Below are positions 45,835 through 54,201 of a DNA stretch of 64,000 bases, one piece after another. The DNA is from Pontibacterium sp049599735 (GTDB lineage Bacteria; Pseudomonadota; Gammaproteobacteria; Pseudomonadales; Balneatricaceae). The position numbers were made by a program, and so were the translations under genes. The notes under the pieces were generated by a model. The model had not been told where the DNA came from. It saw nothing but the letters and a program-made list of their open reading frames with translations, and made no database searches. The DNA is taken from positions 1 through 64,000 of the forward strand of contig JBMYOX010000004.1 of NCBI GenBank assembly GCA_049599735.1, read 5' to 3'. The number at the start of each line of letters is the position of its first letter. Positions within the stretch are counted from its first letter, which is position 1.

Positions 45835-45860
45835 GCTAAGCACAGCCTGCAGTGCTTAGC
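45835..45860. repeat. Perfect 9-bp hairpin between gatB and the TorF-like gene
   Basis: GCTAAGCAC (45835-45843) and GTGCTTAGC (45852-45860) form a perfect stem around an eight-base loop. No U-run follows on either strand, so it is not a standard terminator; it may be an RNA end of the convergent porin gene or a protein site. Confidence 0.45.
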
Positions 45861-45971
45861 TGAAAAACATTACCGCCACACCAACATCCTTATCTTATGA
45901 TCAAAGATAAAACAACCCAGTTTCACACCCGGGAAAACACTTACAGGTACATTTTTCATTTCGGGAGGAAA

Positions 45972-46610
45972 TTAAAAATCAAAACCTTTACTGATAGTCA
46001 GCATGACAGTATTACCCTCAGTTACCCAACCCGAGCCCTCATCGTTACCAAAAATAGCCGCAACGCCAAAGTCCATACCTTCATAGGTTGTACCATAACC
46101 AACCTCGATGTAGTCACCGTCTACGTCCTCACCGTAAAAACCATAAGTTGCATAAGCACCTTCGTATTCACCCGTGATAGACGCAAAAGTATAATCAACC
46201 TCATTACCGGCACCATCGTCATTTACGCCGATGTTGTAACCCACAGAAACCGGGCCGTAAGACAAACCTAAGTTAATTTCTTCGTAATCAAACTCAGCTT
46301 CATCGTAGTAATAACCCGTCAGGCCAACGCTATAACCCAAACCCTCAACTTCACCGTTATAACCCGCATACAGATCATATTCCAGATCACCTGGCAGAGT
46401 GGCTAGCCATGTGCCCACGTAAACACCTGACTCGTGCTCATAATCAAGGCCACCCATCATAGAGGCACCACCCGCTGAACCGCTCTGATCCAAGCCACGG
46501 AACCAGTAATCCGTCATTGCGCCAATATTGGCAGATACGCCTGCAGTTGCAGCAACAGAAGCGGTCATCAGCCCCGCTGCAATAATTGCTTTCGCCATTG
46601 GTTTCATCAT
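45972..46610 (-). CDS. TorF-like putative porin (TIGR02001-type outer-membrane protein)
   Basis: A predicted 212-residue outer-membrane beta-barrel. It has a signal peptide (MAKAIIAAGLMTASVAATA), the family start 'GVSANIGAMTDYWFRGLDQSGSAGGA', many short amphipathic, acidic and tyrosine-rich strands, and a terminal 'ISKGFDF' ending in Phe, as needed for barrel assembly. ATG 46610 is chosen because AAGGGGG lies eight bases upstream; the longer frame to 46841 is not supported. Family members are uncharacterised putative porins. It is flanked by long AT-rich intergenic sequence and has no operon partner. Confidence 0.85.
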   Translation of the reverse strand: MMKPMAKAIIAAGLMTASVAATAGVSANIGAMTDYWFRGLDQSGSAGGASMMGGLDYEHESGVYVGTWLATLPGDLEYDLYAGYNGEVEGLGYSVGLTGYYYDEAEFDYEEINLGLSYGPVSVGYNIGVNDDGAGNEVDYTFASITGEYEGAYATYGFYGEDVDGDYIEVGYGTTYEGMDFGVAAIFGNDEGSGWVTEGNTVMLTISKGFDF

Positions 46611-46952
46611 CTGTAATTCCCCCTTCGGAATAAAAAGATAGTTATCATGAGTTAACCAATAGAGAGCACAACGCATGCCAGAAAATAAAAATCTTTTATA
46701 AACAATACGTTGAAAAAAACAACTTATACAAAGCACACACTTAAGGGAGTGAAAAACAATTACAGACATACTGCAGTGCACAAATAATTTAACATGCACC
46801 ATTTTTAGACAACTTATTACGGGTTGATAAAAAACAAACACTCAAAAATAAAAATCAGTAATAAATGTTACGCTTGGCTCAGCAACAAGCACTAAAATAA
46901 GTAAAATCCTTTTTAAAAAACCAACTACTTAAAACCACTCGGGTAATCACTC
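46611..46952. other. AT-rich intergenic region between the TorF-like gene and msrA
   Basis: A 342-base gap between divergent genes. It contains the AAGGGGG ribosome site of the porin gene at its low end and A/T-rich promoter-like sequence, but I could not pick out a clear -35/-10 pair, regulator palindrome or small RNA. Confidence 0.5.
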
Positions 46953-47423
46953 ATGTCTATCGCCACTTTTGCCGCTGGCTGTTTTTGGGGAATTGAAGTT
47001 GAATTTACCAACACCCAAGGCGTTACTAAAACAACCGTGGGTTATATGGGCGGTGCCTTAGATAACCCCGCGTATAAAGACGTCTGCTCAGGTAACAGCG
47101 GGCATGCAGAAGTTGTCCTGGTGGAATTCGATCCCGCCATTACCGATTACGAGCAGTTACTAAACGTTTTCTGGCAATGTCATAATCCAACCACCCTTAA
47201 CCGCCAGGGGCCGGACATTGGCAGCCAATACCGTTCCGCCATTTTCTTCCACGATGACTTACAACAGATGCTGGCACTGGAAAGCCTTAAAACTATGGAT
47301 CAATCCGGTGTTTTTGCCAGCCCGATAGTGACAGAAATTGTTGCAGCCACCCAATTTTGGCCTGCTGAAGAATACCATCAGCAATACCTCGCCAAACGCG
47401 GACTTAATCATTGCCACCTGTAA
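46953..47423 (+). CDS. msrA: Peptide-methionine (S)-S-oxide reductase
   Basis: Repairs methionine sulfoxide in proteins. The 156-residue product starts with the catalytic 'TFAAGCFWGIEVEF' (Cys 10) and has 'TTVGYMGG', 'YKDVCSGNSGHAEVVLVEFDP' and 'QGPDIGSQYRSAIF'. It is a short MsrA lacking an N-terminal extension. Its last 13 bases overlap the GNAT gene, suggesting translational coupling. Confidence 0.96.
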   Translation: MSIATFAAGCFWGIEVEFTNTQGVTKTTVGYMGGALDNPAYKDVCSGNSGHAEVVLVEFDPAITDYEQLLNVFWQCHNPTTLNRQGPDIGSQYRSAIFFHDDLQQMLALESLKTMDQSGVFASPIVTEIVAATQFWPAEEYHQQYLAKRGLNHCHL

Positions 47424-47854
47424 ATAACTTATCTGAAGCCAGGGTTGTTCAGGTTAAAGCTGACCAGTTACCACAACTGAATCGTTTCTATCGCCGTAAT
47501 GGTCATAAAGGTAAGGCTTGTCCGGAAGACTATGCATTCTGGCTTGAACAAAAAGACACAATTGTCGCCGCTGTACGGTTTTCAGCCTATGAGCAAGGCT
47601 TGTTGATGCGGGGGCTTTGGGTGCATAAAGCATTACGGGGCCGGGGACTGGGACAACAGCTTTTGAGCGGCTGCCAGACTTTTTGGAAGCAGCAACCCTG
47701 TTACTGCTTCCCGTATGCACATCTACAAGGATTTTATGAACGTAGCGGTTTTACTCAAGCTGGCAACCAAACGCCCCAATCTCTTAAAAATCAGCTCAGG
47801 CGCTATCAGCAACGGGGCCAGGATCTGATCCTGATGGAATATCAGCCTCCCTGA
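47411..47854 (+). CDS. GNAT family N-acetyltransferase
   Basis: A 147-residue acetyl-CoA-dependent acyltransferase with the GNAT core 'LMRGLWVHKALRGRGLGQQLLSGC' (acetyl-CoA loop RGRGLGQQLL) and 'GFYERSGFTQAG'. The likely start is a TTG at 47411 inside the msrA end. The substrate is unknown. It overlaps the convergent small lipoprotein gene by 13 bases. Confidence 0.82.
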   Translation: MPPVNNLSEARVVQVKADQLPQLNRFYRRNGHKGKACPEDYAFWLEQKDTIVAAVRFSAYEQGLLMRGLWVHKALRGRGLGQQLLSGCQTFWKQQPCYCFPYAHLQGFYERSGFTQAGNQTPQSLKNQLRRYQQRGQDLILMEYQPP

Positions 47855-48135
47855 GACTGACGGATGTAAAAACGGGCCTTTTCCACATTTTGCAGACACT
47901 GTGCGTAATTCTCTACCTGCTCAACCACTTTAGCCGCGCTCAACAATCCCGCCGCTTTGCCCCAGGCCACTGAACCACTAAAACCCTGACTGCGTGCAAA
48001 ACTAAGTTCATCATAGGCTTTTTCGATGCCGTTCCTACAAGCTACATCACTGCGCCCGGTCTCTGGCTGACCCGCACAACCCGACAAAAATACCACCACC
48101 AGTAACCCAATAAAAGCCCGATACTTAAAACGCAT
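47842..48135 (-). CDS. Small predicted lipoprotein
   Basis: A 97-residue protein with a signal peptide and lipobox LSGC (Cys 20). The mature part is helical, with two cysteines (about 33 and 80) that could form a disulfide, and 'EKAYDELSFARSQGFSGSVAWGKAAGLLSAAKV'. This helical pattern is typical of small gammaproteobacterial lipoproteins of unknown role. It is convergent with and overlaps the GNAT gene. Confidence 0.75.
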   Translation of the reverse strand: MRFKYRAFIGLLVVVFLSGCAGQPETGRSDVACRNGIEKAYDELSFARSQGFSGSVAWGKAAGLLSAAKVVEQVENYAQCLQNVEKARFYIRQSQGG

Positions 48136-48430
48136 AACTCACCCTGATATCTCATAAAAACCAGACTACAGCTCAGCCTGAAGGGGAAAAACTACCGCCA
48201 CTGAAAACAAACGTCTGTTTCAGGGCTTATTACAGCCTATTCTGTGGCACTGCTAAAGCAAAGAAGTTCCCTGCAAAATTGCAGTATTTAATGCCAGCTC
48301 CGAAGGTTTCTGTATAACCGGATTGAAACAGCACTTTTACGGCAGCAAATCTTATTCAAAACCGCAGCACGTTAACCCCTATCTTCACCTATACTGCTTT
48401 GAACGCTCACTAATAAATAAGGAGAGAGTA
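48136..48430. other. Intergenic region between the small lipoprotein and HAD genes
   Basis: About 295 bases between divergent genes. The GGAGAG ribosome site of the HAD gene is at its high end. An imperfect CTGAAA...TTTCAG inverted repeat occurs near 48201-48222. No gene or strong terminator is seen. Confidence 0.45.
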
Positions 48431-49096
48431 ATGGCAATGACACCCACGCTGGCATTTGATGTATACGGCACCCTGATCGACACCCACGGTGTGGTCGGTA
48501 AGCTGGAAGTGTTGCTGGGCAATGCCGATCAAGCCAGGGCCTTTTCACAAACCTGGCGCGACAAACAGCTTGAATACAGTTTTCGCCGCGGTTTGATGAA
48601 GAACTACAAAAACTTTGCGGTCTGCACCCGTGATGCACTGAGCTATACCTGTGCATTTTACCAAATCAATTTTAGTCGCGAACAACAGGATGAGCTACTG
48701 GCCATCTACCGTACATTGCCCGCCTTTCCTGATGTCAAAGAAAGCCTGTCGCGCCTGTCGGCCGAAGGTTGCCTTTTATTTGCTTTCTCAAACGGCAGTG
48801 CCGAAGCGGTTGATAAATTATTAATCACTGCCGGCATTCGGGGTTATTTTCAGGATGTGATCAGCACTGACGAAATTCTGTCATTTAAACCAAACCCCGA
48901 AGTTTACAAACACTTCCTGCACCGCAGCCACAGCAATAAAGAAAACGCCTGGCTGATTTCCAGCAATGCTTTTGATGTAACGGGTGCCTTATCTTATGGC
49001 ATGCGGGCCGCCTGGGTACAGCGCTCAGCGGATGCGGTCTTTGATCCCTGGGGAATGGAGCCGACCATCACCGTTACAAGCCTGAACGAATTATAA
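48431..49096 (+). CDS. Haloacid dehalogenase, type II (L-2-haloacid dehalogenase-like)
   Basis: A HAD-superfamily hydrolase that, if true to family, removes halide from L-2-haloacids with inversion. The 221 residues carry the type II set in order: nucleophile 'FDVYGTLID' (Asp 10), 'TWRDKQLEYSFRRGLM', 'FAFSNGSAEAVD', 'FKPNPEVYKHF' and 'LISSNAFDVTGALSYGMRAAWVQR'. The ATG at 48431 has GGAGAG upstream; the longer frame to 48323 has none. Related enzymes sometimes act on other small acids, so activity on haloacids is likely but not certain. Confidence 0.88.
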   Translation: MAMTPTLAFDVYGTLIDTHGVVGKLEVLLGNADQARAFSQTWRDKQLEYSFRRGLMKNYKNFAVCTRDALSYTCAFYQINFSREQQDELLAIYRTLPAFPDVKESLSRLSAEGCLLFAFSNGSAEAVDKLLITAGIRGYFQDVISTDEILSFKPNPEVYKHFLHRSHSNKENAWLISSNAFDVTGALSYGMRAAWVQRSADAVFDPWGMEPTITVTSLNEL

Positions 49097-49107
49097 GGAC
49101 ATCTTTA

Positions 49108-49725
49108 TCAGTGCCGGAACGCCAGATAAGCGGCGGCACCGGCCATAATCGAACCCGCACTGCGATTTAAACCCTGTACAGCCCGTTCAGACTGAAACCA
49201 GCGGCGGGCTTTTGCAGCAGAAATCGCAATCATCATTAAACCAATCATCAGGCCCACCAGTGTCAGCAGTGATGCCACGGCAATGTCAGCTGCATTTAAC
49301 AGCGTTAAATCCATAAACGTCGGCAAAAAAGCAATATAAAACAGAATCACCTTAGGGTTAGAAGCCGAGATCAGAAAGCCCTGCATAAAGGCCAGCGCCA
49401 TGCCACTTTTATCCTGCTTATTTTCAACGAGTTCCAATGCCAGCGGTGCCGTCCACATTTTCCAACCCAGATACAGCAGATAGGCTGCACCGACCAGTCG
49501 GATAACCATAAACAGATCAGCCCAATGGGTGGCGATCGCCGCCAGACCCAGACAAGCCGCTACCAGATACAAAATATCACTGATGGTCATGCCCAGGGCC
49601 AGCATAAAACAACTACCTGCCCCGTTAACTAACGCACGCGCAAGAATAGCAAACACCCCAGGTCCTGGTGTGATACCAAAAATAAGCACGGCAATAAAAA
49701 ATGAGATACCACTTTCAAGGGTCAT
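49108..49725 (-). CDS. LysE/RhtB family amino acid exporter
   Basis: A 205-residue inner-membrane protein with about six helices and the family motif 'FGITPGPGVFAILARALVNGAGSCFMLALGMTISDI', then 'GAAYLLYLGWKMW' and 'GFLISASNPKVILFY'. Members export amino acids or related small molecules using the proton gradient; the substrate cannot be told. It is convergent with the HAD gene with an 11-base gap. Confidence 0.9.
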   Translation of the reverse strand: MTLESGISFFIAVLIFGITPGPGVFAILARALVNGAGSCFMLALGMTISDILYLVAACLGLAAIATHWADLFMVIRLVGAAYLLYLGWKMWTAPLALELVENKQDKSGMALAFMQGFLISASNPKVILFYIAFLPTFMDLTLLNAADIAVASLLTLVGLMIGLMMIAISAAKARRWFQSERAVQGLNRSAGSIMAGAAAYLAFRH

Positions 49726-49926
49726 AACGATTGAATCTTTACGTTAACGTTGCCCAACATTAACAACCTTATAACCCGGCCTCAAGCACAATCCCATTTA
49801 AAACCTGAGGCACACAACCACACTAACACTATAATTTTTTACACTAGGGACAACCCTTAGGTGTCTTGATATTATATGCGCTTTAATTGACTAGAATCAT
49901 TGGTTATTCAGCTCAGGAGCACCGTT

Positions 49927-50772
49927 ATGCAATTTCAGGGTACCGATCGATATGTGGCAACAGATGACCTTCGCATGGCCGTTAACGCCGCGATTACCCT
50001 GCAACGACCGCTGCTCATCAAAGGGGAACCCGGCACCGGTAAAACCATGCTGGCAGAAGAAGTCGCCGATGCATTAGGCAAACCCCTGTTACGCTGGCAT
50101 ATCAAGTCCACGACTAAAGCCCAGCAGGGTTTATATGACTACGATGCCGTTTCCCGCCTGCGGGACTCTCAGCTTGGTGACGAGCGTGTGCACGATATCA
50201 ACAACTACATCAAAAAAGGTATGCTCTGGCAGGCATTTGATGCCGATGAACAGGTCGTTCTGCTGATCGACGAAATTGATAAAGCTGATATTGAATTCCC
50301 CAACGACCTGCTGGTCGAACTCGATAAAATGGAATTCAGCGTTTACGAAACCGGCGAGCGTATTGTTGCCAAGAATCGCCCGATCATCATTATTACCTCC
50401 AATAATGAAAAAGAATTACCCGATGCCTTTTTGCGCCGCTGCTTCTTTCACTATATTCAGTTTCCTGACGCTGAAACCATGCAGCAGATTGTGGATGTTC
50501 ATTATCCAAACCTGCAAAACGAACTGGTTAAAGAAGCCCTGGAGATTTTCTTCCAGGTACGCACCGTTAATGGCCTGAAAAAGAAACCGTCAACATCAGA
50601 GTTAATTGACTGGTTAAAACTACTGATGGCCGACAAGATATCGCTGGATGTCTTACAAAACAGCGACAACAGCAGCGCAATTCCACCGCTTCACGGTGCC
50701 TTGTTAAAGAACGAGCAGGACGTGCATATGCTCGAACGCCTCGCCTTTATGTCTCGCCGGGCACAACGCTAA
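49927..50772 (+). CDS. MoxR-family AAA+ ATPase (CoxD-like)
   Basis: A chaperone-like ATPase of 281 residues with Walker A 'GEPGTGKTMLAEEVA' near 36, Walker B 'VVLLIDEIDKADIEFPNDLL' near 110, sensor 1 'IIIITSNNEKELPDAFLRRC' near 155 and an arginine finger. MoxR proteins work with VWA partners in metalloenzyme maturation or stress response. ATG 49927 has AGGAG eight bases upstream. The VWA partner follows 16 bases later, the same pairing as CoxD-CoxE, but no CO dehydrogenase genes are present. Confidence 0.92.
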   Translation: MQFQGTDRYVATDDLRMAVNAAITLQRPLLIKGEPGTGKTMLAEEVADALGKPLLRWHIKSTTKAQQGLYDYDAVSRLRDSQLGDERVHDINNYIKKGMLWQAFDADEQVVLLIDEIDKADIEFPNDLLVELDKMEFSVYETGERIVAKNRPIIIITSNNEKELPDAFLRRCFFHYIQFPDAETMQQIVDVHYPNLQNELVKEALEIFFQVRTVNGLKKKPSTSELIDWLKLLMADKISLDVLQNSDNSSAIPPLHGALLKNEQDVHMLERLAFMSRRAQR

Positions 50773-50788
50773 TCAGGCTGAATGCATT

Positions 50789-51964
50789 ATGTTAATCAAC
50801 TTTTTTAACGACCTGCGCAAAGCCGGTGTTCCTGTCACCCTGAATGAACTCCTGATGCTGCTGGAGGCCTTAAAGCAAAAAGTGGCCTTTGCCGATCTAG
50901 ATGATTTTTATCTGCTGGCGCGGGTGTGCCTGGTTAAAGATGAAAAGTATTTTGACCGTTTCGATCAGGCCTTTGGACAGTATTTTAAAGGCATAGAAGC
51001 ACTGGGACTTTTTCCGGATGACGAAATTCCTGAAGACTGGTTACGCTCGGAGTTTCTGAAAAATCTGAGCGAAGAAGAAAAAGCCCAGATTGAAGCCCTG
51101 GGTGGTTTAGAAAAGCTGATGGAAACCCTGAACGAGCGTCTGAAAGAACAGCAGAAACGCCACGCCGGGGGTAATAAATGGATTGGCACCGGCGGCACCT
51201 CGCCTTTTGGCCACAGCGGTTATAATCCGGAAGGCGTGCGTATTGGCGGGCAGAGCAAACATAAACGCGCCGTTAAAGTCTGGGATAAGCGCCAGTTTAA
51301 AAACCTGGATGATCAGGTCGAACTGGGCACCCGTAATATCAAAGTGGCGCTGCGCAAACTGCGCAAGTTTGCCCGCACAGGCTCCGCCGAAGAACTGGAT
51401 TTAACCGACACCATCCGCTCAACGGCACAAAATGCCGGGCTGCTGGATATCAAGATGGTGCCCGAACGCCATAATGCCGCTAAGGTACTGTTATTTCTGG
51501 ATATCGGCGGCTCCATGGACCCGTACATTCACCTCTGTGAGCAGTTATTTTCCGCCGCCCGCAGCGAATTTAAACATTTGGAATACTTCTATTTCCACAA
51601 CTGCGTTTACGAAAAAGTCTGGAAAGACAATAAACGCCGCTTTGACGACACTATTCCAACCCTCGATGTGCTCCATACCTACGGCAAAGACTACCGTGTC
51701 ATTTTTATCGGTGATGCCGCTATGTCACCCTATGAGCTATTCGAGCGCTTTGGCAGTGTCGAACATATGAACGAAGAAGCAGGCCGGGTCTGGTTACAGC
51801 GCATTCTGGATATCTGGGATAAAGCTATCTGGCTTAACCCCACCCAGGAAAATTACTGGCAGTACACTTATACCACCCAGGCCATTAAAGAGCAGATGGG
51901 CGGTCACATGTACCCACTGTCTCTTGACGGTATGGAACGGGGTATAAAATACCTGTCAAAATAA
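50789..51964 (+). CDS. VWA-domain protein, CoxE-like, partner of the MoxR ATPase
   Basis: A 391-residue cytosolic protein. The N-terminal half ('FFNDLRKAGVPVTLNELLMLLEAL') is typical of the CoxE family, and the C-terminal half is a VWA-type fold with 'VLLFLDIGGSMDPYIHLCEQLFSAARSEF' and 'YRVIFIGDAAMSPYELFERFG'. The metal-site motif is DIGGSM rather than DxSxS, which I believe is normal in this subfamily. It forms an operon with the upstream MoxR ATPase. A client enzyme is not encoded nearby. Confidence 0.9.
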   Translation: MLINFFNDLRKAGVPVTLNELLMLLEALKQKVAFADLDDFYLLARVCLVKDEKYFDRFDQAFGQYFKGIEALGLFPDDEIPEDWLRSEFLKNLSEEEKAQIEALGGLEKLMETLNERLKEQQKRHAGGNKWIGTGGTSPFGHSGYNPEGVRIGGQSKHKRAVKVWDKRQFKNLDDQVELGTRNIKVALRKLRKFARTGSAEELDLTDTIRSTAQNAGLLDIKMVPERHNAAKVLLFLDIGGSMDPYIHLCEQLFSAARSEFKHLEYFYFHNCVYEKVWKDNKRRFDDTIPTLDVLHTYGKDYRVIFIGDAAMSPYELFERFGSVEHMNEEAGRVWLQRILDIWDKAIWLNPTQENYWQYTYTTQAIKEQMGGHMYPLSLDGMERGIKYLSK

Positions 51965-52153
51965 AGCTCAGGTTTTCTCAGGATGGTTCTCCCAGAGACC
52001 CTGGCATTAGCCTTTCCGAATGAAAACCTCGACTATGCCTTAAATGTCACAACAGTCTGCTTTGTGGATGATGTTTAAGGTCATGTTGTCAGAAGCCAAC
52101 CGGGGTACTAAAACCCTGCGGCCTGCCGGTCACAGGCTTTATCGACCAAACCG

Positions 52154-52170
52154 GCGCCTTTAAAAGGCGC
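52154..52170. terminator. Hairpin between the CoxE-like and CooC-like genes
   Basis: GCGCCTT and AAGGCGC form a seven-pair stem around TAA, with further CCAAA/TTTTGG pairing outside. It is placed to end either convergent transcript; the U-run is interrupted. Confidence 0.55.
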
Positions 52171-52182
52171 TGTGTTTTGGTT

Positions 52183-53025
52183 TCATTGATTGCTCATAAC
52201 CGCCTGATCCAGCCGCTCGACAATCTGTTCAACATCTTTTAAGGCCTCACATTCACCCAGCGCATGCCCGGTAAGCCCCCGCTTTATCAATGTCTGATCG
52301 TAAGGGATTAAACCAATAACCTTATCCTGTAGCGGCCCCAGTTTTTCCATAAGAATGGATTCCACCTCTTCTGAGCCAATTTTATTAAAAATCAGCCAGA
52401 AATTTTTAAGACCTACAGCCTGACAAAATTCGGCCATCCGTTTTGCAATTGAAATGGATTCCAGCGTGTAATCCAATACACCCAGCACAATATCCATCTG
52501 ATCGGGTACCCTGCGGCCAAAATGCTCAATACCGGCTTTCATATCGATCAGATTAACCGCGTCCCCCTCAACGATAAAGTCTCTGACCACCTTCTCCACG
52601 GGCCCATCACACCCCTGACCATAATGTTCAATCTTGCCCGCCTGCAACAGCATCAAATTACCCTTTTGAAGATAATATTCAGCCGGAATCTCTCTGGAAA
52701 TATCGATGTTCTTCTCTGGAATGGGGCTTATATCATTAATTCGGGTAAGCGCAGAAGGGTCATCAACGGGGCAAGTCACCACATCAATACCGCCGAAAAA
52801 ATCGATCAGTGGTTTGGGCTCCCCTTCCACCCCCAGGCCAAAGAGCAATCGCACTAACCCCTCCGGATTAGAAGCATCACCGTCCAGCACCATGACTTTA
52901 TAAGCCTTTGTCTGTAAAGCTGTCGCCATTAAAGCAACCAGCGTGCTCTTCCCGCTCCCGCCCTTACCACAGACCAATATTCGCTTATTACACAGAGCGC
53001 TGTTGGTTTTTTTGATAGCCGCCAT
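52183..53025 (-). CDS. CooC-like P-loop ATPase (MinD/ParA superfamily)
   Basis: A 280-residue deviant-Walker ATPase. CooC proteins insert nickel into anaerobic CO dehydrogenase; relatives mature other metal enzymes. It has 'VCGKGGSGKSTLVALMA' (P-loop about 19-28), the switch 'VLDGDASNP' near 46-53 and 'NLIDMKAGIEHFGRRVPDQMD' near 158-177, the CooC-style block. Where CooC has the nickel-binding CXC, this protein has Cys139-Asp-Gly, so nickel binding may be lost. ATG 53025 has AAGGAGG seven bases upstream. No CO dehydrogenase is in the window. Confidence 0.85.
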   Translation of the reverse strand: MAAIKKTNSALCNKRILVCGKGGSGKSTLVALMATALQTKAYKVMVLDGDASNPEGLVRLLFGLGVEGEPKPLIDFFGGIDVVTCPVDDPSALTRINDISPIPEKNIDISREIPAEYYLQKGNLMLLQAGKIEHYGQGCDGPVEKVVRDFIVEGDAVNLIDMKAGIEHFGRRVPDQMDIVLGVLDYTLESISIAKRMAEFCQAVGLKNFWLIFNKIGSEEVESILMEKLGPLQDKVIGLIPYDQTLIKRGLTGHALGECEALKDVEQIVERLDQAVMSNQ

Positions 53026-53297
53026 TGTTATGCCTCCTTCCTTAAGCATTACATACAGGCTTAATTATAGTCTCACTAAGCGCTTGTCCATTAACGCGGT
53101 CCAGCCGTCAGCTATTATGAGAGGGAGGGCACGAAATGAATTTAATCCCTAATCTGTGATATGGAGGCAAGCGTCAAAAAGTGCTTCAGGCATTATTTAT
53201 AATTCCCCAGCTAAAATTTTATTAATCTAATAAATTCAACTAGTTATAAAAATTCATCGTGCTAAAAGCTGTAAAAGTTTATTTCCCGCTTCAGAAT

Positions 53298-54046
53298 TCA
53301 GGACTCCGTGGCCAGCTTAGCCGTTAGCAACAATAACAAACCAAAAACAAACGCTATAAAATTCAAGATGTTAGATTTAACTTCAACTTCATGATGCTTA
53401 TTAACTTCAGGCACTAAATCGGCGGCACCGATATAAAGAAAGTTACCCGCCGCAAAGGGGATAAGCCAGCTAACATCAACCTGAAAAGAAAGCCCGTAGG
53501 CAAACAGACCACCCAATAGAAAGGTCAGGCCGGATAAAAAATTAAACATAAGGGCATGGCGTTTTGACCAGCCGCCATGGATTAACACACCAAAATCACC
53601 CAGTTCCTGGGGCACCTCATGTGCCGCCGCGGCAATCCAGCTGGCTATTCCCAGGCGAATATCAATAATAAAGGTGCCCGCAATCGCCATCCCCCCCAGA
53701 AAATTATGTAACCCATCACCCACTAAAATGAGATAGGTTAGTGGCCGCTTGCACTGGCCGGGGCAAGGTGGCAATGATGCCAATTTAAAAACTGTTCCAG
53801 TATAAAAAAGACGGTAAAACCAGCCACAACCATGATGCAAACATCAAGGCCATCAGTCCCCCTGAGTAAAGCGGCTGGAATCATATGAAAAAACGCCCCG
53901 CCGATTAAAGACCCGGCAGAAAAAGCGACCAACGGCAGTATCAAACGATCCAGTGTGGCAGGTTTCAAAAACAAGGTAAGACTACCCACCAGCGCAATGG
54001 CACTCATCAATATGCCACCTGTGATAATCCAGGCCAGGGTAGTCAT
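53298..54046 (-). pseudogene. ZIP family metal transporter, disrupted by a -1 frameshift
   Basis: Two overlapping frames together make one ZIP transporter for zinc or iron. The N-terminal part (54046-53738) has three helices and 'FSAGSLIGGAFFHMIPAAL' and ends 'EQFLNWHHCHLAPASASGH*'. The rest continues in another frame from near 53744: 'PLTYLILVGDGLHNFLGGMAIAG' (HNFxGG motif, helix 4), 'AAHEVPQELGDFG' (helix 5 metal site) and later helices. One extra base near 53741-53746 (GGCC to GGCCC on the minus strand) would restore a single 249-residue protein. It could be a true pseudogene, a sequencing slip in a C-run, or frameshift translation. Confidence 0.85.
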
Positions 54047-54201
54047 CAGATAACACTCCCTAAAAATCAGGCCACAAAAAGGGTGTAGCTATATCTCACC
54101 ACTGAATAATAAACAGGCGACTGATACCCCTTACACTATGGTTTCAGTGTAGTTAAAATCATTTGTTTCATCCCCAAAACCCATAAGGGAAGGACCACAC
54201 C

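Noticed and set aside
45897..46271. A 124-codon open frame on the plus strand
   Set aside because: It is antisense to the TorF-like porin gene, which has a signal peptide, ribosome site and barrel pattern.
46611..46841. N-terminal extension of the TorF-like gene
   Set aside because: The added residues show no family pattern and the signal peptide starts at 46610 with AAGGGGG upstream.
51489..51530. CoxE-like metal-site motif DIGGSM as a damaged VWA site
   Set aside because: From memory this variant is common in CoxE-type proteins, so it is not evidence of decay.
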